Assembly: GCF_037023145.1 (NCBI RefSeq)
Contig: NZ_CP146091.1
Span: forward strand, 1 to 64,000
Source of the DNA: Ralstonia sp. RRA
GTDB lineage: Bacteria; Pseudomonadota; Gammaproteobacteria; Burkholderiales; Burkholderiaceae
Reading direction: 5' to 3'
DNA: 64,000 bases
Every line of letters starts with the position of its first letter. The stretch's first letter is position 1. Under the pieces are notes generated by a model. The model did not search any database and had not been told where the DNA came from. It worked only from the letters and a program-made list of their open reading frames with translations. Both the position numbers and the translations under genes were made by a program. Shown here one piece after another: positions 27,807-38,213 of the stretch.

Positions 27807-27829
27807 GATGCGGGGCAGCGTTTGTGACA
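27803..27829 (-). promoter_or_regulatory. ECF41-type promoter of the sigma gene
   Basis: On the minus strand TGTCACA (27829-27823) precedes CGTC (27806-27803) by exactly 16 bases, the same arrangement as in front of the AhpD-family gene, which implies autoregulation. Confidence 0.85.
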
Positions 27830-27837
27830 GGCGATCG

Positions 27838-28308
27838 TCATGCGGCCTCGGTGTCGCCCGGTTTTCTGGCTGCGTGAATCGTCACCGCCTTGGCCACCGG
27901 GTTGGACAGCACCAGCGAGGTCGTCACCGAACCATGCACGGCCAGGCTGTCGACCACGCGCTCCAAATCCCCAGGCTCGGCAATCGCGCAGCGCACGATA
28001 AAGCAGTGCTGCCCTGTCACGCGGCTGGCTTCCAGCACCTCCGGCATCTCTTCAAACAGCTTGAGGTACTTGCGGATGTGCGCGTGGGTGGTCTCGATGT
28101 GGATGTAGGCCTGGAGCCCGATGCCGATGCTGCGCAGGTTGACGCGTGCGCCGTAGCCTTCGATCACGCCGGCGTCTTCCAGCTTGCGCACGCGCTCGCT
28201 CATGGCCGGCTGCGACAGGCCGATGCGCTTGCCCAGCGCGGCCAGGCTCTGGCGGGCGTCGGCCTGCAGGGCTTCGAGGATCAGCCAGTCTTTCTTGTCC
28301 AGGGGCAT
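27838..28308 (-). CDS. Lrp/AsnC-family transcriptional regulator
   Basis: A 156-residue Lrp-type regulator: N-terminal HTH (LDKKDWLILEALQADARQSLAALGKRIGLSQPAMSERVRKLE split over residues 3-44) and a C-terminal RAM/Lrp effector domain with VTGQHCFIVRC. It ends nine bases before the -35 of the sigma-factor promoter on the same strand. It is divergent from a glutathione transferase gene, a possible target. Confidence 0.9.
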   Translation of the reverse strand: MPLDKKDWLILEALQADARQSLAALGKRIGLSQPAMSERVRKLEDAGVIEGYGARVNLRSIGIGLQAYIHIETTHAHIRKYLKLFEEMPEVLEASRVTGQHCFIVRCAIAEPGDLERVVDSLAVHGSVTTSLVLSNPVAKAVTIHAARKPGDTEAA

Positions 28309-28454
28309 GGCGGGTCTGGGTGGCGGGGGGATGTGACCGATGAATCATCGGCAAGGAACCCTGATTTTGGATGGAAACCGCTTAGACGTGCCAGCGCCGC
28401 TGCTTATCATGGACGTTCCATCATCCACCCAGCCCAACCACCCCAGGAGACCCC

Positions 28455-29069
28455 ATGAAGCTGATCGGCATGCTCGACTCGCCCTACGTCCGCCGTACCG
28501 CCATTTCGCTCAAGCTGCTTGGCCTGTCGTTCGAGCATGCGTCGGTGTCGGTGTTTCGACATTTCGACCGGTTTCATGAGATCAACCCGGTGGTGAAGGC
28601 GCCCACGCTGGTGTGCGATGACGGCACCGTGCTGATCGATTCCACGCTCATCATCGACTATGCCGAGACGCTGGCCGGCCGCAGCCTGATGCCTGCCGCA
28701 CTGCCTGCGCGCCAGCACGCGTTGCGTGTCATCGGTCTGGCATTGGCCGCGTGCGAGAAGGCGATGCAGATCGTCTACGAACACAACCTGCGCCCGACCG
28801 AGAAGGTGCATGCGCCGTGGGTGGACCGCGTGCACGGTCAGTTGCACGCCGCATTGGATGCGCTGGAAGCGGAGTGGAAGGGTGCGCCGCTGCCTGCGGA
28901 TGCGAGTGCGCTGACGCAAGCCGGCGTGACGACCGCCGTGGCCTGGGGCTTTATCCAGTTGATGCTGCCGGACCGCGTGCCGGCGGCGAGCTACCCGCGC
29001 GTGGCGGCGTTGTCGGCCGCGGCGGAGCAGTTGGAGGTGTTTCGCGCGTGGCCGATCGACGCGGAGTGA
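28455..29069 (+). CDS. Glutathione S-transferase family protein
   Basis: A 204-residue GST: thioredoxin-like N-terminal domain (MKLIGMLDSPYVRRTAISL; the SP-Y-VRR motif and STLIIDYAE glutathione contact near residue 64) and an all-helical C-terminal domain. It probably conjugates or reduces small electrophiles; the exact class is unclear. AGGAG lies just upstream of the ATG, and the gene is divergent from an Lrp-type regulator. Confidence 0.87.
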   Translation: MKLIGMLDSPYVRRTAISLKLLGLSFEHASVSVFRHFDRFHEINPVVKAPTLVCDDGTVLIDSTLIIDYAETLAGRSLMPAALPARQHALRVIGLALAACEKAMQIVYEHNLRPTEKVHAPWVDRVHGQLHAALDALEAEWKGAPLPADASALTQAGVTTAVAWGFIQLMLPDRVPAASYPRVAALSAAAEQLEVFRAWPIDAE

Positions 29070-29094
29070 CGGATCGCGTGAATCAGCGGGCCGC

Positions 29095-30246
29095 TCAGGC
29101 GGCCTGCGGCTGGATCGTCGCCTGACGGTACAGCCCGCCCACCAGGTCCGATTCCGTGATGATGCCGGCCAACTGGCCATGGGCGTCAATCACAGGAATG
29201 TGGTGGTGCCCCGCGCTGGCAAACAGCGGCACCAGGTCTGACATGGGCGCGGTGGCGGCAATGGTCTGCACATGCGTCTTCATGTGGTCGGCCACGCGCG
29301 GCGGGGTGAGCGCGCCGATGCTGAACCAGTGGCGCAGCGTCTGGCGGAAGTCACGCGGGTTCAGGCCGAGCAAATCCGCACGCGTGACGATGCCGATGAC
29401 GCGCCGCCCCGCATCCACCACCGGCAGCGCCTTGATGCTGTGCTGACGCAGCAGTTGCAGCGCCCGCGGGATCGACGTGGCCGGCGTCGCGGCAATGACC
29501 GGCTGCGACATGATGTCCGCGCAGGTGAGCGTCTGGAAGGTGCGTGTGTAAACCTGGAGCTGCATCTCGCGCAGCACGGCTTCGATGTCTTCGGGGTCGA
29601 TGTCGAGCAGCTCGCTCTGGCGGCGCAGCGCGGCGACGATGTCGGCGCGGGTGAAGCCCCCAGCGGTGGGGGCTCGTTCAGCGGCGGGCAAGCGTTGCGC
29701 GTGCGGATACCGGTGGCCCGTGGCGGCGTGGTACACCAGCGCGCCCACCAGCAGCAGCGCCGACTGGATCAGGATTGGCTCCAGCACGAATGTGTACCCC
29801 AGCGCGTGCACGGCCGGCCCACCAATCACGGCGGTCAACGCCACTGCGCCTGAGGGCGGGTGCACACAGCGCAGCGCAAACATGCCGGCAATGGCAATCG
29901 ACACCGCCAGTGCAGAGGCCAGCACCGGATCCGGCACCAGCAGCGCACACGTCACGCCCACCGTGGCGGCCACCAGGTTGCCGCCGATGATCGACCACGG
30001 CTGCGCCAGCGGGCTGGCCGGCACTGCAAACAGCAGCACGGCCGAGGCGCCCATGGGCGCCACCAGCAGCGGGATCAGCGTGGACGCGCCCGGCACCAGC
30101 TTCATCATCGTGCCGGTCAGCAGAATGCCGACAAGCGCGCCCACGGCAGAGCGCAGGCGCTCGCCCCAGCGAACCGTGACAGGGGCCGGGACAAAGCTAT
30201 GGAGCCAGCGACGCAGGGCGGAGCGTTGGAGCGGTGAGGCAGACAT
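29095..30246 (-). CDS. HPP-family membrane protein with CBS pair
   Basis: A 383-residue protein. Residues about 20-190 form the HPP transmembrane domain (four predicted helices; the hallmark CVHPPSGAVAL near residue 130). The C-terminal part has two CBS motifs, one beginning near DIMSQPVIAATPATSIPRAL and one near DHMKTHVQTIAATAPM, which sense adenosine nucleotides or SAM. HPP proteins have been linked to nitrite transport but this fusion's substrate is unknown. The ATG at 30246 matches the start of the conserved part. Confidence 0.85.
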   Translation of the reverse strand: MSASPLQRSALRRWLHSFVPAPVTVRWGERLRSAVGALVGILLTGTMMKLVPGASTLIPLLVAPMGASAVLLFAVPASPLAQPWSIIGGNLVAATVGVTCALLVPDPVLASALAVSIAIAGMFALRCVHPPSGAVALTAVIGGPAVHALGYTFVLEPILIQSALLLVGALVYHAATGHRYPHAQRLPAAERAPTAGGFTRADIVAALRRQSELLDIDPEDIEAVLREMQLQVYTRTFQTLTCADIMSQPVIAATPATSIPRALQLLRQHSIKALPVVDAGRRVIGIVTRADLLGLNPRDFRQTLRHWFSIGALTPPRVADHMKTHVQTIAATAPMSDLVPLFASAGHHHIPVIDAHGQLAGIITESDLVGGLYRQATIQPQAA

Positions 30247-30495
30247 GGTCGACGGACGGCGATGGCCCGCGAACACGGCTGAGGCTTCACCAGAGTCAAA
30301 AATTGTGGCGTGAATTCTATCACGCTGTGACATAACGGCAGGGCGCGGCACTGCCCACGACACGCCTGCTCGACGTGCCCAAATGTGGGGCGCAATCGTT
30401 TGCATTTTGTAACGCAATCGTCACGCGAATTTCATGGCGCAGGCCGAGACTGCGGGGCTTTTCCAGCGCCTCTACGGGCTTCGGCCCGCTTGCTC

Positions 30496-32481
30496 ATGTC
30501 TGCTTTTGCCCGTCCCATGCTTGCCCGCCCGCGCGTTTGCGCCAGTCTCGTCGCCCTGTTTGGCGCGCTTGCCCTGACCGCGTGCGGCGGCGGTGATGAC
30601 ACCTCCACCGCACCGGTCGCCACCACGCAGGCCATTCCCGCGCCGCCGACGGATCCGGGCTTTGTCGACACGGCGGCGGTGGCCAGCGGCGTGCCGGCGT
30701 TCGTCGACAACAGCGCCACCAACCAACGCGGCGATGCGCGTTACGCCACGCTCGGCACCAATGCCGGTGTGCGCCTGTTCACGCGGTTTCTCGACCTCTG
30801 GCAGCCGCTGACGGAAATCGTCGATGCGGGTGCGCCGGCGCCGGCCAATGGGTCGTTCCCGGCCGTGGTCGCCTCCACCTGGACGGGCCTGCCCAATGAC
30901 GGCACGGCGGGCGGCACGCAGCTCAATCTGCCCGTGTTGAACGCCAACATTCAATACGTGGTGAATGCCACCACCAACCGCACGCCGGCCCAGGCCGATG
31001 CGGCCTATTTTGATGACCGCCGCGGCAAGGGCTACAGCGTGACCGACGGCATGGGCCCGCTCACCACCGCGTGGCGCACACTCACGCAGCAGACCACCAG
31101 CATCACCACCGTGCCGGCCGATGCCACCACCGTGCTGTACAACGACAGCGGCAACAACACGGGCGTGGGCACCTCGGGCGGCAACGCCACCTTCGGCAAG
31201 GTGGTCGACCTGATCAACACGATGGGCAACAACGCCTCCACCGAGCCGGCCAAGCGCTTCTACAAATATGCGCGCCCGTACCGTTGGAGCAGCAGCGTGG
31301 TCGTGGTGCCGGCACTCGTGCCGGCCGAAAGCACGACCCCCGGCACCGACGGCGGCTTCATCAGCGGCCACTCCGCCGAAGCCATGCGCGATGCCGTGGC
31401 GATGGCGTACCTGGTGCCCGAGCGCTTCCAGCAGATGCTCACGCGCGGCACGGAGTTGGGCGAGAACCGCATCCTGGCCGGCATGCATTCACCGTTGGAT
31501 GTGATGTCCGGGCGCATGCTCGGCATTGCCGCCGTGGCCGCCAACCTGAACGACCCGGCCAACGCCACGCTCAAGGCCACCGCCTTTACACAAGCGCACA
31601 CCGCGCTGATGGCGCAGACGGGCACCGACGCCACCAGCTTCCCGGCGCTCGCGCAATCCGGCACGACAGCCACCGACCGCTTTGCCGACTACGCCACCAA
31701 CCAGGGCAACTTCACGCGCCGCATGACGTTCGGCTTCACGCAGATCAACAGCGGCGCCCTGGCGCCCGTGGTGCCCAAGGGCGCCGAGGTGCTGCTCGAA
31801 ACGCGCTTCCCGTATCTGAGTGCCGACCAGCGCCGCGTGGTGCTCAAGACCACCGAGCTGGCCTCCGGCTACCCCGTGCTTGACGATGCGGAAGGCTGGG
31901 GCCGCCTGAACCTGTTTGCCGCAGCCGATGGTTATGGCGCCTTCAACGGTAACGTGATCGTGTCGATGGACGCCAGCCAAGGTGGCTTCAATGCGGCGGA
32001 CACGTGGCGCAATGCCATCTCGGGCGCGGGCAAGCTCACGCTGCAAGGCACGGGCACGCTGCGTCTGGCGGGCGCCAACACCTACACCGGCGGCACGCAA
32101 ATCGCCGGGGGCGTGTTGGAAGCCGATTCCGCCAACGCATTTGGTACGGGCGATGTGTACCTGGGTGCCGGCACGCTGGCGGTCAACGCACCGGCAGCGG
32201 TGGCCATTGCCGGCAAGTTCACGCAACTGCAGGGCACGACGCTGAACCTCGTCATCGGCCCGAACGGCCAGGGCAAGCTCAGCGTGGCAGGTCTCACCAC
32301 CATTGCCGGCGGCACGTTGCACGTGTCGTTCGCAAACGGCTACACGCCGAAGGTGGGCGACACGATTGCCGTCGTGGATGGCGCGGGCAGCAACCGCCAG
32401 TTCTCTTCCGTGGTGGTGGACGGCTTCAAGGCCACGGCCATCTACACGGCCACCGGCATCCAGATCCATCTGGACGCCTGA
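30496..32481 (+). CDS. PAP2/class A acid phosphatase-like lipoprotein with autotransporter-type repeat
   Basis: A 661-residue predicted lipoprotein (lipobox LTAC, Cys30). The catalytic domain has the three PAP2 signatures: KRFYKYARPYRW, ISGHSAEAMRD, and ENRILAGMHSPLDVMSGR, predicting a phosphatase or haloperoxidase-like activity. After about residue 480 comes an autotransporter-associated beta-strand repeat (LRLAGANTYTGGTQIAGG, then GAGTLAVNA) that usually forms a beta-helix, but no outer-membrane barrel follows. The ATG at 30496 gives a clean signal peptide. No operon partner. Confidence 0.85.
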   Translation: MSAFARPMLARPRVCASLVALFGALALTACGGGDDTSTAPVATTQAIPAPPTDPGFVDTAAVASGVPAFVDNSATNQRGDARYATLGTNAGVRLFTRFLDLWQPLTEIVDAGAPAPANGSFPAVVASTWTGLPNDGTAGGTQLNLPVLNANIQYVVNATTNRTPAQADAAYFDDRRGKGYSVTDGMGPLTTAWRTLTQQTTSITTVPADATTVLYNDSGNNTGVGTSGGNATFGKVVDLINTMGNNASTEPAKRFYKYARPYRWSSSVVVVPALVPAESTTPGTDGGFISGHSAEAMRDAVAMAYLVPERFQQMLTRGTELGENRILAGMHSPLDVMSGRMLGIAAVAANLNDPANATLKATAFTQAHTALMAQTGTDATSFPALAQSGTTATDRFADYATNQGNFTRRMTFGFTQINSGALAPVVPKGAEVLLETRFPYLSADQRRVVLKTTELASGYPVLDDAEGWGRLNLFAAADGYGAFNGNVIVSMDASQGGFNAADTWRNAISGAGKLTLQGTGTLRLAGANTYTGGTQIAGGVLEADSANAFGTGDVYLGAGTLAVNAPAAVAIAGKFTQLQGTTLNLVIGPNGQGKLSVAGLTTIAGGTLHVSFANGYTPKVGDTIAVVDGAGSNRQFSSVVVDGFKATAIYTATGIQIHLDA

Positions 32482-32485
32482 TCAC

Positions 32486-33370
32486 TTACTTGAGCGGCAG
32501 CAGCACGTCCGTCACGGCCTCGTGCTCGGGCACGTCGGGGTAGAAGCGCACGCGCTGGAACAGCAGCGGCGCGTCTCGCAATTCCTGGCCGCTGGCGGGT
32601 AGCCACTCGGCGTAGAGGTAGGCGACGCTCTGGTCGAGCGTGTCGTCGGAGCCCGTGTGGCGCAGCACGGCGTAGCGCCCGCCGGCCAGCGTCTTCGGCA
32701 CCACGCCCGCTGCATTCGGCGCAATCACATCGCGTGTCGCCGCGCAAATGTCCATGCGGAACGCGTCGGGCGGCACGTCGTCGGGGTTGTTGTAGACGAT
32801 GTTGTAGGTGGCCGAGACGGACGGGGGCAGCCGGTGCGCGCGGCGCCAGGCGATGAACGTGCGGATGGTCTCGCCCAGGCGCGCGGGGTCACCTCGGTGC
32901 TCGATTGCAGCAACGGGTACGGTGTTGCGTTCAACGATCTCGACGGAATGGGGTTGCGGTTGTGCGGGCATGTGTTCGCTCCTGAGGGCGCGCAGCGCCT
33001 GTAGATCGGCAGCCCAGGTGCCCCATTGCGGCGTGGCCCGAAAATCCGTCGGCGATTGCTCTGTTTGCTTGCGGAACGCGCGCGCAAAGGCTTCCGGCGC
33101 CTCGTATCCGCATACCAGCGCGATGTCGGTGATGCGCGCCGCATCGCGATAGGCGAGCTGGTGCGCGGCACGCTTGAGCCGCAGCAACTGCACGTAGCGC
33201 CCGACGTTCATGCCGAACAGCAGCGTGAACTGGCGGTGGAAGTGGTACTTCGAGAACGTCGCCACTTCGGCCAGCCCGTCCACGTCCAGCGCGTCCTCCA
33301 GATGCGCGTCGATATGGACGAGCACGGCGCGGAAGCGGGCGAGGTAGCGGTCGGTGGCAGTGGTGGTCAA
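32486..33370 (-). CDS. AraC-family regulator with GyrI-like effector domain
   Basis: About 294 residues: N-terminal AraC DNA-binding domain with two HTHs (LAEVATFSKYHFHRQFTLLFG and ITDIALVCGYEAPEAFARAF), then a GyrI-like/SOUL-type ligand domain (VAAIEHRGDPARLGETIRTFI onward). This is the architecture of SbmC/BmrR-like multidrug sensors. The frame is open to 33478, but a TTG at 33370 with AGGAG upstream and the start of the conserved part is preferred. It is divergent from the GYD-domain gene. Confidence 0.85.
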   Translation of the reverse strand: MTTTATDRYLARFRAVLVHIDAHLEDALDVDGLAEVATFSKYHFHRQFTLLFGMNVGRYVQLLRLKRAAHQLAYRDAARITDIALVCGYEAPEAFARAFRKQTEQSPTDFRATPQWGTWAADLQALRALRSEHMPAQPQPHSVEIVERNTVPVAAIEHRGDPARLGETIRTFIAWRRAHRLPPSVSATYNIVYNNPDDVPPDAFRMDICAATRDVIAPNAAGVVPKTLAGGRYAVLRHTGSDDTLDQSVAYLYAEWLPASGQELRDAPLLFQRVRFYPDVPEHEAVTDVLLPLK

Positions 33371-33642
33371 CGGGGAAAGGCTCCTGGGTGGCGCTACGGT
33401 AGCGCGTGGGTGGCTGGTGCGCCTGACCGAAATTGCTGACTCGCCAGGGCGGTGACCGGTGTATCGCAACTGAAACAATTTCGACCGAATTGTGGCTGCA
33501 TTTGCCGCCCGGCAGGGGCCTCACCCGCACGCATGGCACGCGCCTTCAGGGATGGCGCGCTCATTGCAGCGTATTTCCTTCCGCGCGTTTCGGCGGCACG
33601 CGATGCTGCACCCCCGGACTCCCGCCGATCAGGAGACGCACC

Positions 33643-33936
33643 ATGGCAACTTTTCTGGCCCTGCTGAATTTCACCGACCAGGGCATCCGCACCATCAAGG
33701 ACACCACCAAACGGGCCGCCGCGGCCCGTGAGCTGGCCAAGTCGGCCGGCATCAACATGAGGGAAACCTACTGGACGCTGGGCCAGTACGATCTCGTGGT
33801 GATTTGCGAAGGGCCGGACGACGCCGCAATGACGGCGTTCGGGCTGGCACTCGCTTCGGCGGGCAATGTCCGTTCCCAGACGCTGCGGGCGTTTTCCGCC
33901 GATGAGATGAACGGCATTCTCAGCAAAATCCCGTAA
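33643..33936 (+). CDS. GYD domain protein
   Basis: A 97-residue GYD-family protein (TLGQYDLVVICEGPDD about residues 45-60), a small alpha-beta ferredoxin-like fold found widely in bacteria. No established function. The ATG has AGGAG upstream. It is a single gene followed by a strong bidirectional terminator shared with metK. Confidence 0.88.
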   Translation: MATFLALLNFTDQGIRTIKDTTKRAAAARELAKSAGINMRETYWTLGQYDLVVICEGPDDAAMTAFGLALASAGNVRSQTLRAFSADEMNGILSKIP

Positions 33937-33962
33937 GCGTGGCGTCGTTGCACACGCAATAA

Positions 33963-33991
33963 AAAACCGCCCCGAGGGGCGGTTTCGTTTT
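33963..33991. terminator. Bidirectional terminator, GYD gene / metK
   Basis: AAACCGCCCC pairs with GGGGCGGTTT, followed by CGTTTTT on the plus strand and by T-rich sequence on the minus strand, between convergent genes. Confidence 0.9.
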
Positions 33992-34006
33992 TGCAGCAAT
34001 GCTGGC

Positions 34007-35197
<1,191 letters not shown>

Positions 35198-35282
35198 GGT
35201 TGTAAGCTCCAGAATGGCGAACTTGCTATTACGCGCCATCCGTTTGAGCCACGGCCGGCGACGCTTTAGCGGTATTTAGTAA

Positions 35283-35310
35283 CCTTGCCCGGGTTTGTGG
35301 CCCGACAAGG
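35283..35310. other. Hairpin in the metK/lpxL divergent region
   Basis: CCTTG-CCCG and CGGG/CGACAAGG-type arms (CCTTG 35283-35287, CAAGG 35306-35310, inner CCCG/CGGG-like pairing) make a strong stem about 86 bases upstream of the metK start. No known riboswitch class is recognised. Confidence 0.35.
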
Positions 35311-35444
35311 ATTCGCCCCGCAAGTTGTCAGTTAACTCGGCGAATCGCGCTATTATACGCGGCACTTTTTGGGGCCGCAGCACGGGCTGCCCAAGACCCT
35401 GCTCCTCTGTCGACTGCGACCAACACATTGCTGCGACCGCACGC

Positions 35445-36293
35445 ATGACCTTCCTGTTCTGGCTGTTTTCACGCTTGCCCCTATCCGCGCTGCAGGCGCT
35501 GGGCGGCTGGCTGGGGGCGCTGGCGGCCAAGGTGCCCGGCCGCTATCACGACCGGCTCATCGCCAACTTCCGCCACGCCTATCCGGACGCCACGCCCGCC
35601 ATGCTCAAGGAGGCCGGGCGATCTGCCGGCCGCATGGTCTTCGAGATGCCGTATTTCTGGGTGCGCAAGAACGGGGCGACGGTCGCGCCCGACCTGTTCG
35701 ATGTCTGCCGCGCGACCATTGAGCGTGCGCTCGCCGACGGACGCGGCCTGATCTTCCTGACGCCGCACCTGGGCTGCTTTGAAGTGCTGCCGCAGGCCTA
35801 CGCGCGTGAGCATCCCGTCACCTCGCTGTTCAAGCCGCCGCGCAAGGAAAGCCTGCGCGGCTGGATCGAGACCATGCGCGCCGGACCGAACATGTCCATG
35901 GCGCCGGCTGACCCACGTGGTGTGCGCATGCTGGTGCGCGCACTCAAGCGTGGCGAGGCCATCGGCATCCTGCCCGACCAGACGCCGACCGGCGGCGAAG
36001 GCGTGTGGGCCCCGTTCTTCGGCAAGCCCGCCTACACGATGACGCTGGTGCACCGCCTGCATCGGCTGACAGGTGCGCACGTCGTCGCCTTGTTTGCCGA
36101 GCGCCTGCCGCGCGGCGGCGGCTATCGCCTGCACGTGCACGACATCGGCGATTTGCCTGAAGACGCAACGCAAGCTGCCACCCGCATCAATGCCGCCATC
36201 GAGCAGTTGATTGCCGTGGCGCCGACGCAATATCTGTGGGGCTATAACCGCTACAAGCACCCCAAGGGCGCGGACGCTCCGCCCGCTGCCTGA
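35445..36293 (+). CDS. Lipid A biosynthesis acyltransferase (LpxL/HtrB family), first copy
   Basis: A 282-residue inner-membrane acyltransferase that adds a secondary acyl chain to Kdo2-lipid A. The N-terminal hydrophobic anchor (FLFWLFSRLPLSALQALGG) is followed by the HX4E catalytic motif TPHLGCFE (about residue 115) and ILPDQTPTGGEGVWAPFFG. The ATG at 35445 matches the anchor start. It is the first of two paralogues 17 bases apart, upstream of dapF, as is usual in Burkholderiales. Confidence 0.88.
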   Translation: MTFLFWLFSRLPLSALQALGGWLGALAAKVPGRYHDRLIANFRHAYPDATPAMLKEAGRSAGRMVFEMPYFWVRKNGATVAPDLFDVCRATIERALADGRGLIFLTPHLGCFEVLPQAYAREHPVTSLFKPPRKESLRGWIETMRAGPNMSMAPADPRGVRMLVRALKRGEAIGILPDQTPTGGEGVWAPFFGKPAYTMTLVHRLHRLTGAHVVALFAERLPRGGGYRLHVHDIGDLPEDATQAATRINAAIEQLIAVAPTQYLWGYNRYKHPKGADAPPAA

Positions 36294-36310
36294 CGAGACT
36301 GCTGCACTTT

Positions 36311-37204
36311 ATGGAACGTTTCACTGCCAAACTCGGACTCGGTTTTCTATGGCTGCTGTCCTTCCTGCCCTACAGCTTCGTCGCCCGCTTTGGCGAGGGG
36401 CTGGGTGGGCTGCTGTATCGCATTCCCAATGGCCGGCGCCGTGTGGTGCTGGCCAACCTCAAGGCGTGCTTCCCTGAGAAATCCGACGCTGAGCGCGAGG
36501 CGATGGCGCACGAGGTCTTCCGCAAGGTCTTCCGCAGCTTTGCCGAACGCTCGTTCGCGTGGTTCGCATCAGAGAAGCGCCTGATGCGCGTGGTGAAGAT
36601 CGACGATCAGGCCAACCTGCCGGCGCTGCATGGTCAGCCGCATATTCTCGTCACGCTGCACCTGTCGGGCGTGGAGATCGGCGCGCTGGCGCTGACGGAG
36701 TATCTGCGCACGAACACCGGCAACGCAGGCTGCTCGCTCTACACGCGCATGGCCAACCCCGCGCTCGACGATGCGGTGAAGGCGCTGCGCAGCCGCTTTG
36801 GCGCGACCATGGTCTCGCGTAACGAGAACATCCGCCAGATCATGCGCACCATCAAGCGTGGCGAGGCACTGCAGCTGATCTCCGACATGGACTTCGGCGA
36901 GCGCGACTCGGAGTTCGTACCGTTCTTTGGGGTGCCCGCGCTCACGCTCAACGCCATCCCGCGCATGGCGTCGATGACCGGCGCCAAGGTCGTGCCGATG
37001 TACACGGAGATCCTGCCGAACTACCAGGGCTACGCGCTGCGCATCCTGCCTGCGTGGGAGAACTACCCCACCGGCGACCTGACCGCCGACACGCGTCGCA
37101 TGAACGCCTTCTTTGAAGACGCCATCCGCCCGCGCATTACCGAGTACTACTGGGTGCACAAGCGCTTCAAGCACCGCCCGGAAGGCGTGCCCGGCATTTA
37201 TTGA
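36311..37204 (+). CDS. Lipid A biosynthesis acyltransferase (LpxL/HtrB family), second copy
   Basis: A 297-residue paralogue of the preceding gene, with membrane anchor (LGLGFLWLLSFLPYSFVARFG), HX4E motif TLHLSGVE (about 118) and SDMDFGERDSEFVPFFGVPA. The pair probably adds different secondary acyl chains. They are co-transcribed. Confidence 0.9.
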   Translation: MERFTAKLGLGFLWLLSFLPYSFVARFGEGLGGLLYRIPNGRRRVVLANLKACFPEKSDAEREAMAHEVFRKVFRSFAERSFAWFASEKRLMRVVKIDDQANLPALHGQPHILVTLHLSGVEIGALALTEYLRTNTGNAGCSLYTRMANPALDDAVKALRSRFGATMVSRNENIRQIMRTIKRGEALQLISDMDFGERDSEFVPFFGVPALTLNAIPRMASMTGAKVVPMYTEILPNYQGYALRILPAWENYPTGDLTADTRRMNAFFEDAIRPRITEYYWVHKRFKHRPEGVPGIY

Positions 37205-37293
37205 CGCCCGGGGCGGGCCGGCCCGGCTCGCTTTAGAATGGGCGCTTTCCGAACGCTCACCGCCGCCTGGGTTACCTTGGGCGGCCTACCATC

Positions 37294-38172
37294 GTGAAAC
37301 TGCACTTCACCAAGATGCACGGCGCGGGCAACGACTTTGTCGTGCTCGACGGCATCCAGACCCCGATCGACTTCACGCCCGAGCAATGGGCGGCCATTGC
37401 GGACCGCCACTTTGGCGTGGGGGCAGACCAGCTCCTGCTGGTCGAGCGCTCGACGCGGCCCGACGTCGATTTCCGCTATCGCATCTTCAACCACGACGGC
37501 GGCGAGGTGGAGCACTGCGGCAACGGCGCGCGCTGCTTCGTCAAGTTCGTCACAGACCGGGGTTTGACCGACAAGCGCACCGTGCGCGTGGAAGTCATGA
37601 GCGGCATCGCCACGCTGACGATGCAGGACGACGGCCAGGTCACCGTTGACATGGGCGCGCCCGTCTTCGAAGCCGCGCGTCTGCCATTCCTGCCGGAAGG
37701 TTTGCTCACGCGCACCGAAGGCGACGACACGCTCCACGCCCTGCAGATCAACGGCCGTACCGAGTGGCTGTCCACTGTGTCGATGGGCAACCCGCACGCG
37801 GTGCAGGTGGTGGACGACACCGAGGCCTTCCCCGTGCTGGAAGACGGCCCGCTGATCGAATCGCACGCCGTGTTTCCGCGCCGCGTGAATGCGGGCTTCA
37901 TGCAGATCGTCGATCGTCATTCCGTGCGCCTGCGCGTGTACGAGCGCGGCGCGGGCGAGACGCTGGCTTGCGGCACTGGCGCCTGCGCAGCCGTGGTGGC
38001 GGGCATCCGGCGCGGCCTGCTCGATTCGCCCGTGAAGGTGGCCACGCATGGTGGCGATCTCACCATCGCTTGGGCCGGTGTCGATCAGCCGGTGATGATG
38101 ACGGGCCCCGCCACGACTGTCTTTGAAGGCACGCTGGATCTGGACGCACTGAAGCTCACCGCTGCGCATTGA
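37294..38172 (+). CDS. dapF: Diaminopimelate epimerase
   Basis: Converts LL- to meso-diaminopimelate for lysine and peptidoglycan synthesis. The two catalytic cysteines are in HCGNGARCF (about residue 72) and LACGTGACA (about 227). The GTG start gives [15 protein letters not shown], the standard N-terminus. 292 residues, slightly long but normal for the family. It follows the two acyltransferases, probably in the same transcript. Confidence 0.96.
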   Translation: MKLHFTKMHGAGNDFVVLDGIQTPIDFTPEQWAAIADRHFGVGADQLLLVERSTRPDVDFRYRIFNHDGGEVEHCGNGARCFVKFVTDRGLTDKRTVRVEVMSGIATLTMQDDGQVTVDMGAPVFEAARLPFLPEGLLTRTEGDDTLHALQINGRTEWLSTVSMGNPHAVQVVDDTEAFPVLEDGPLIESHAVFPRRVNAGFMQIVDRHSVRLRVYERGAGETLACGTGACAAVVAGIRRGLLDSPVKVATHGGDLTIAWAGVDQPVMMTGPATTVFEGTLDLDALKLTAAH

Positions 38173-38213
38173 GCGGCATACACACGCATCCACGAGAACA
38201 ATAAGGAGACTCC

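Noticed and set aside
35198..35444. SAM riboswitch upstream of metK
   Set aside because: There is one strong hairpin, but I see no SAM-I, SAM-II or SAH consensus.
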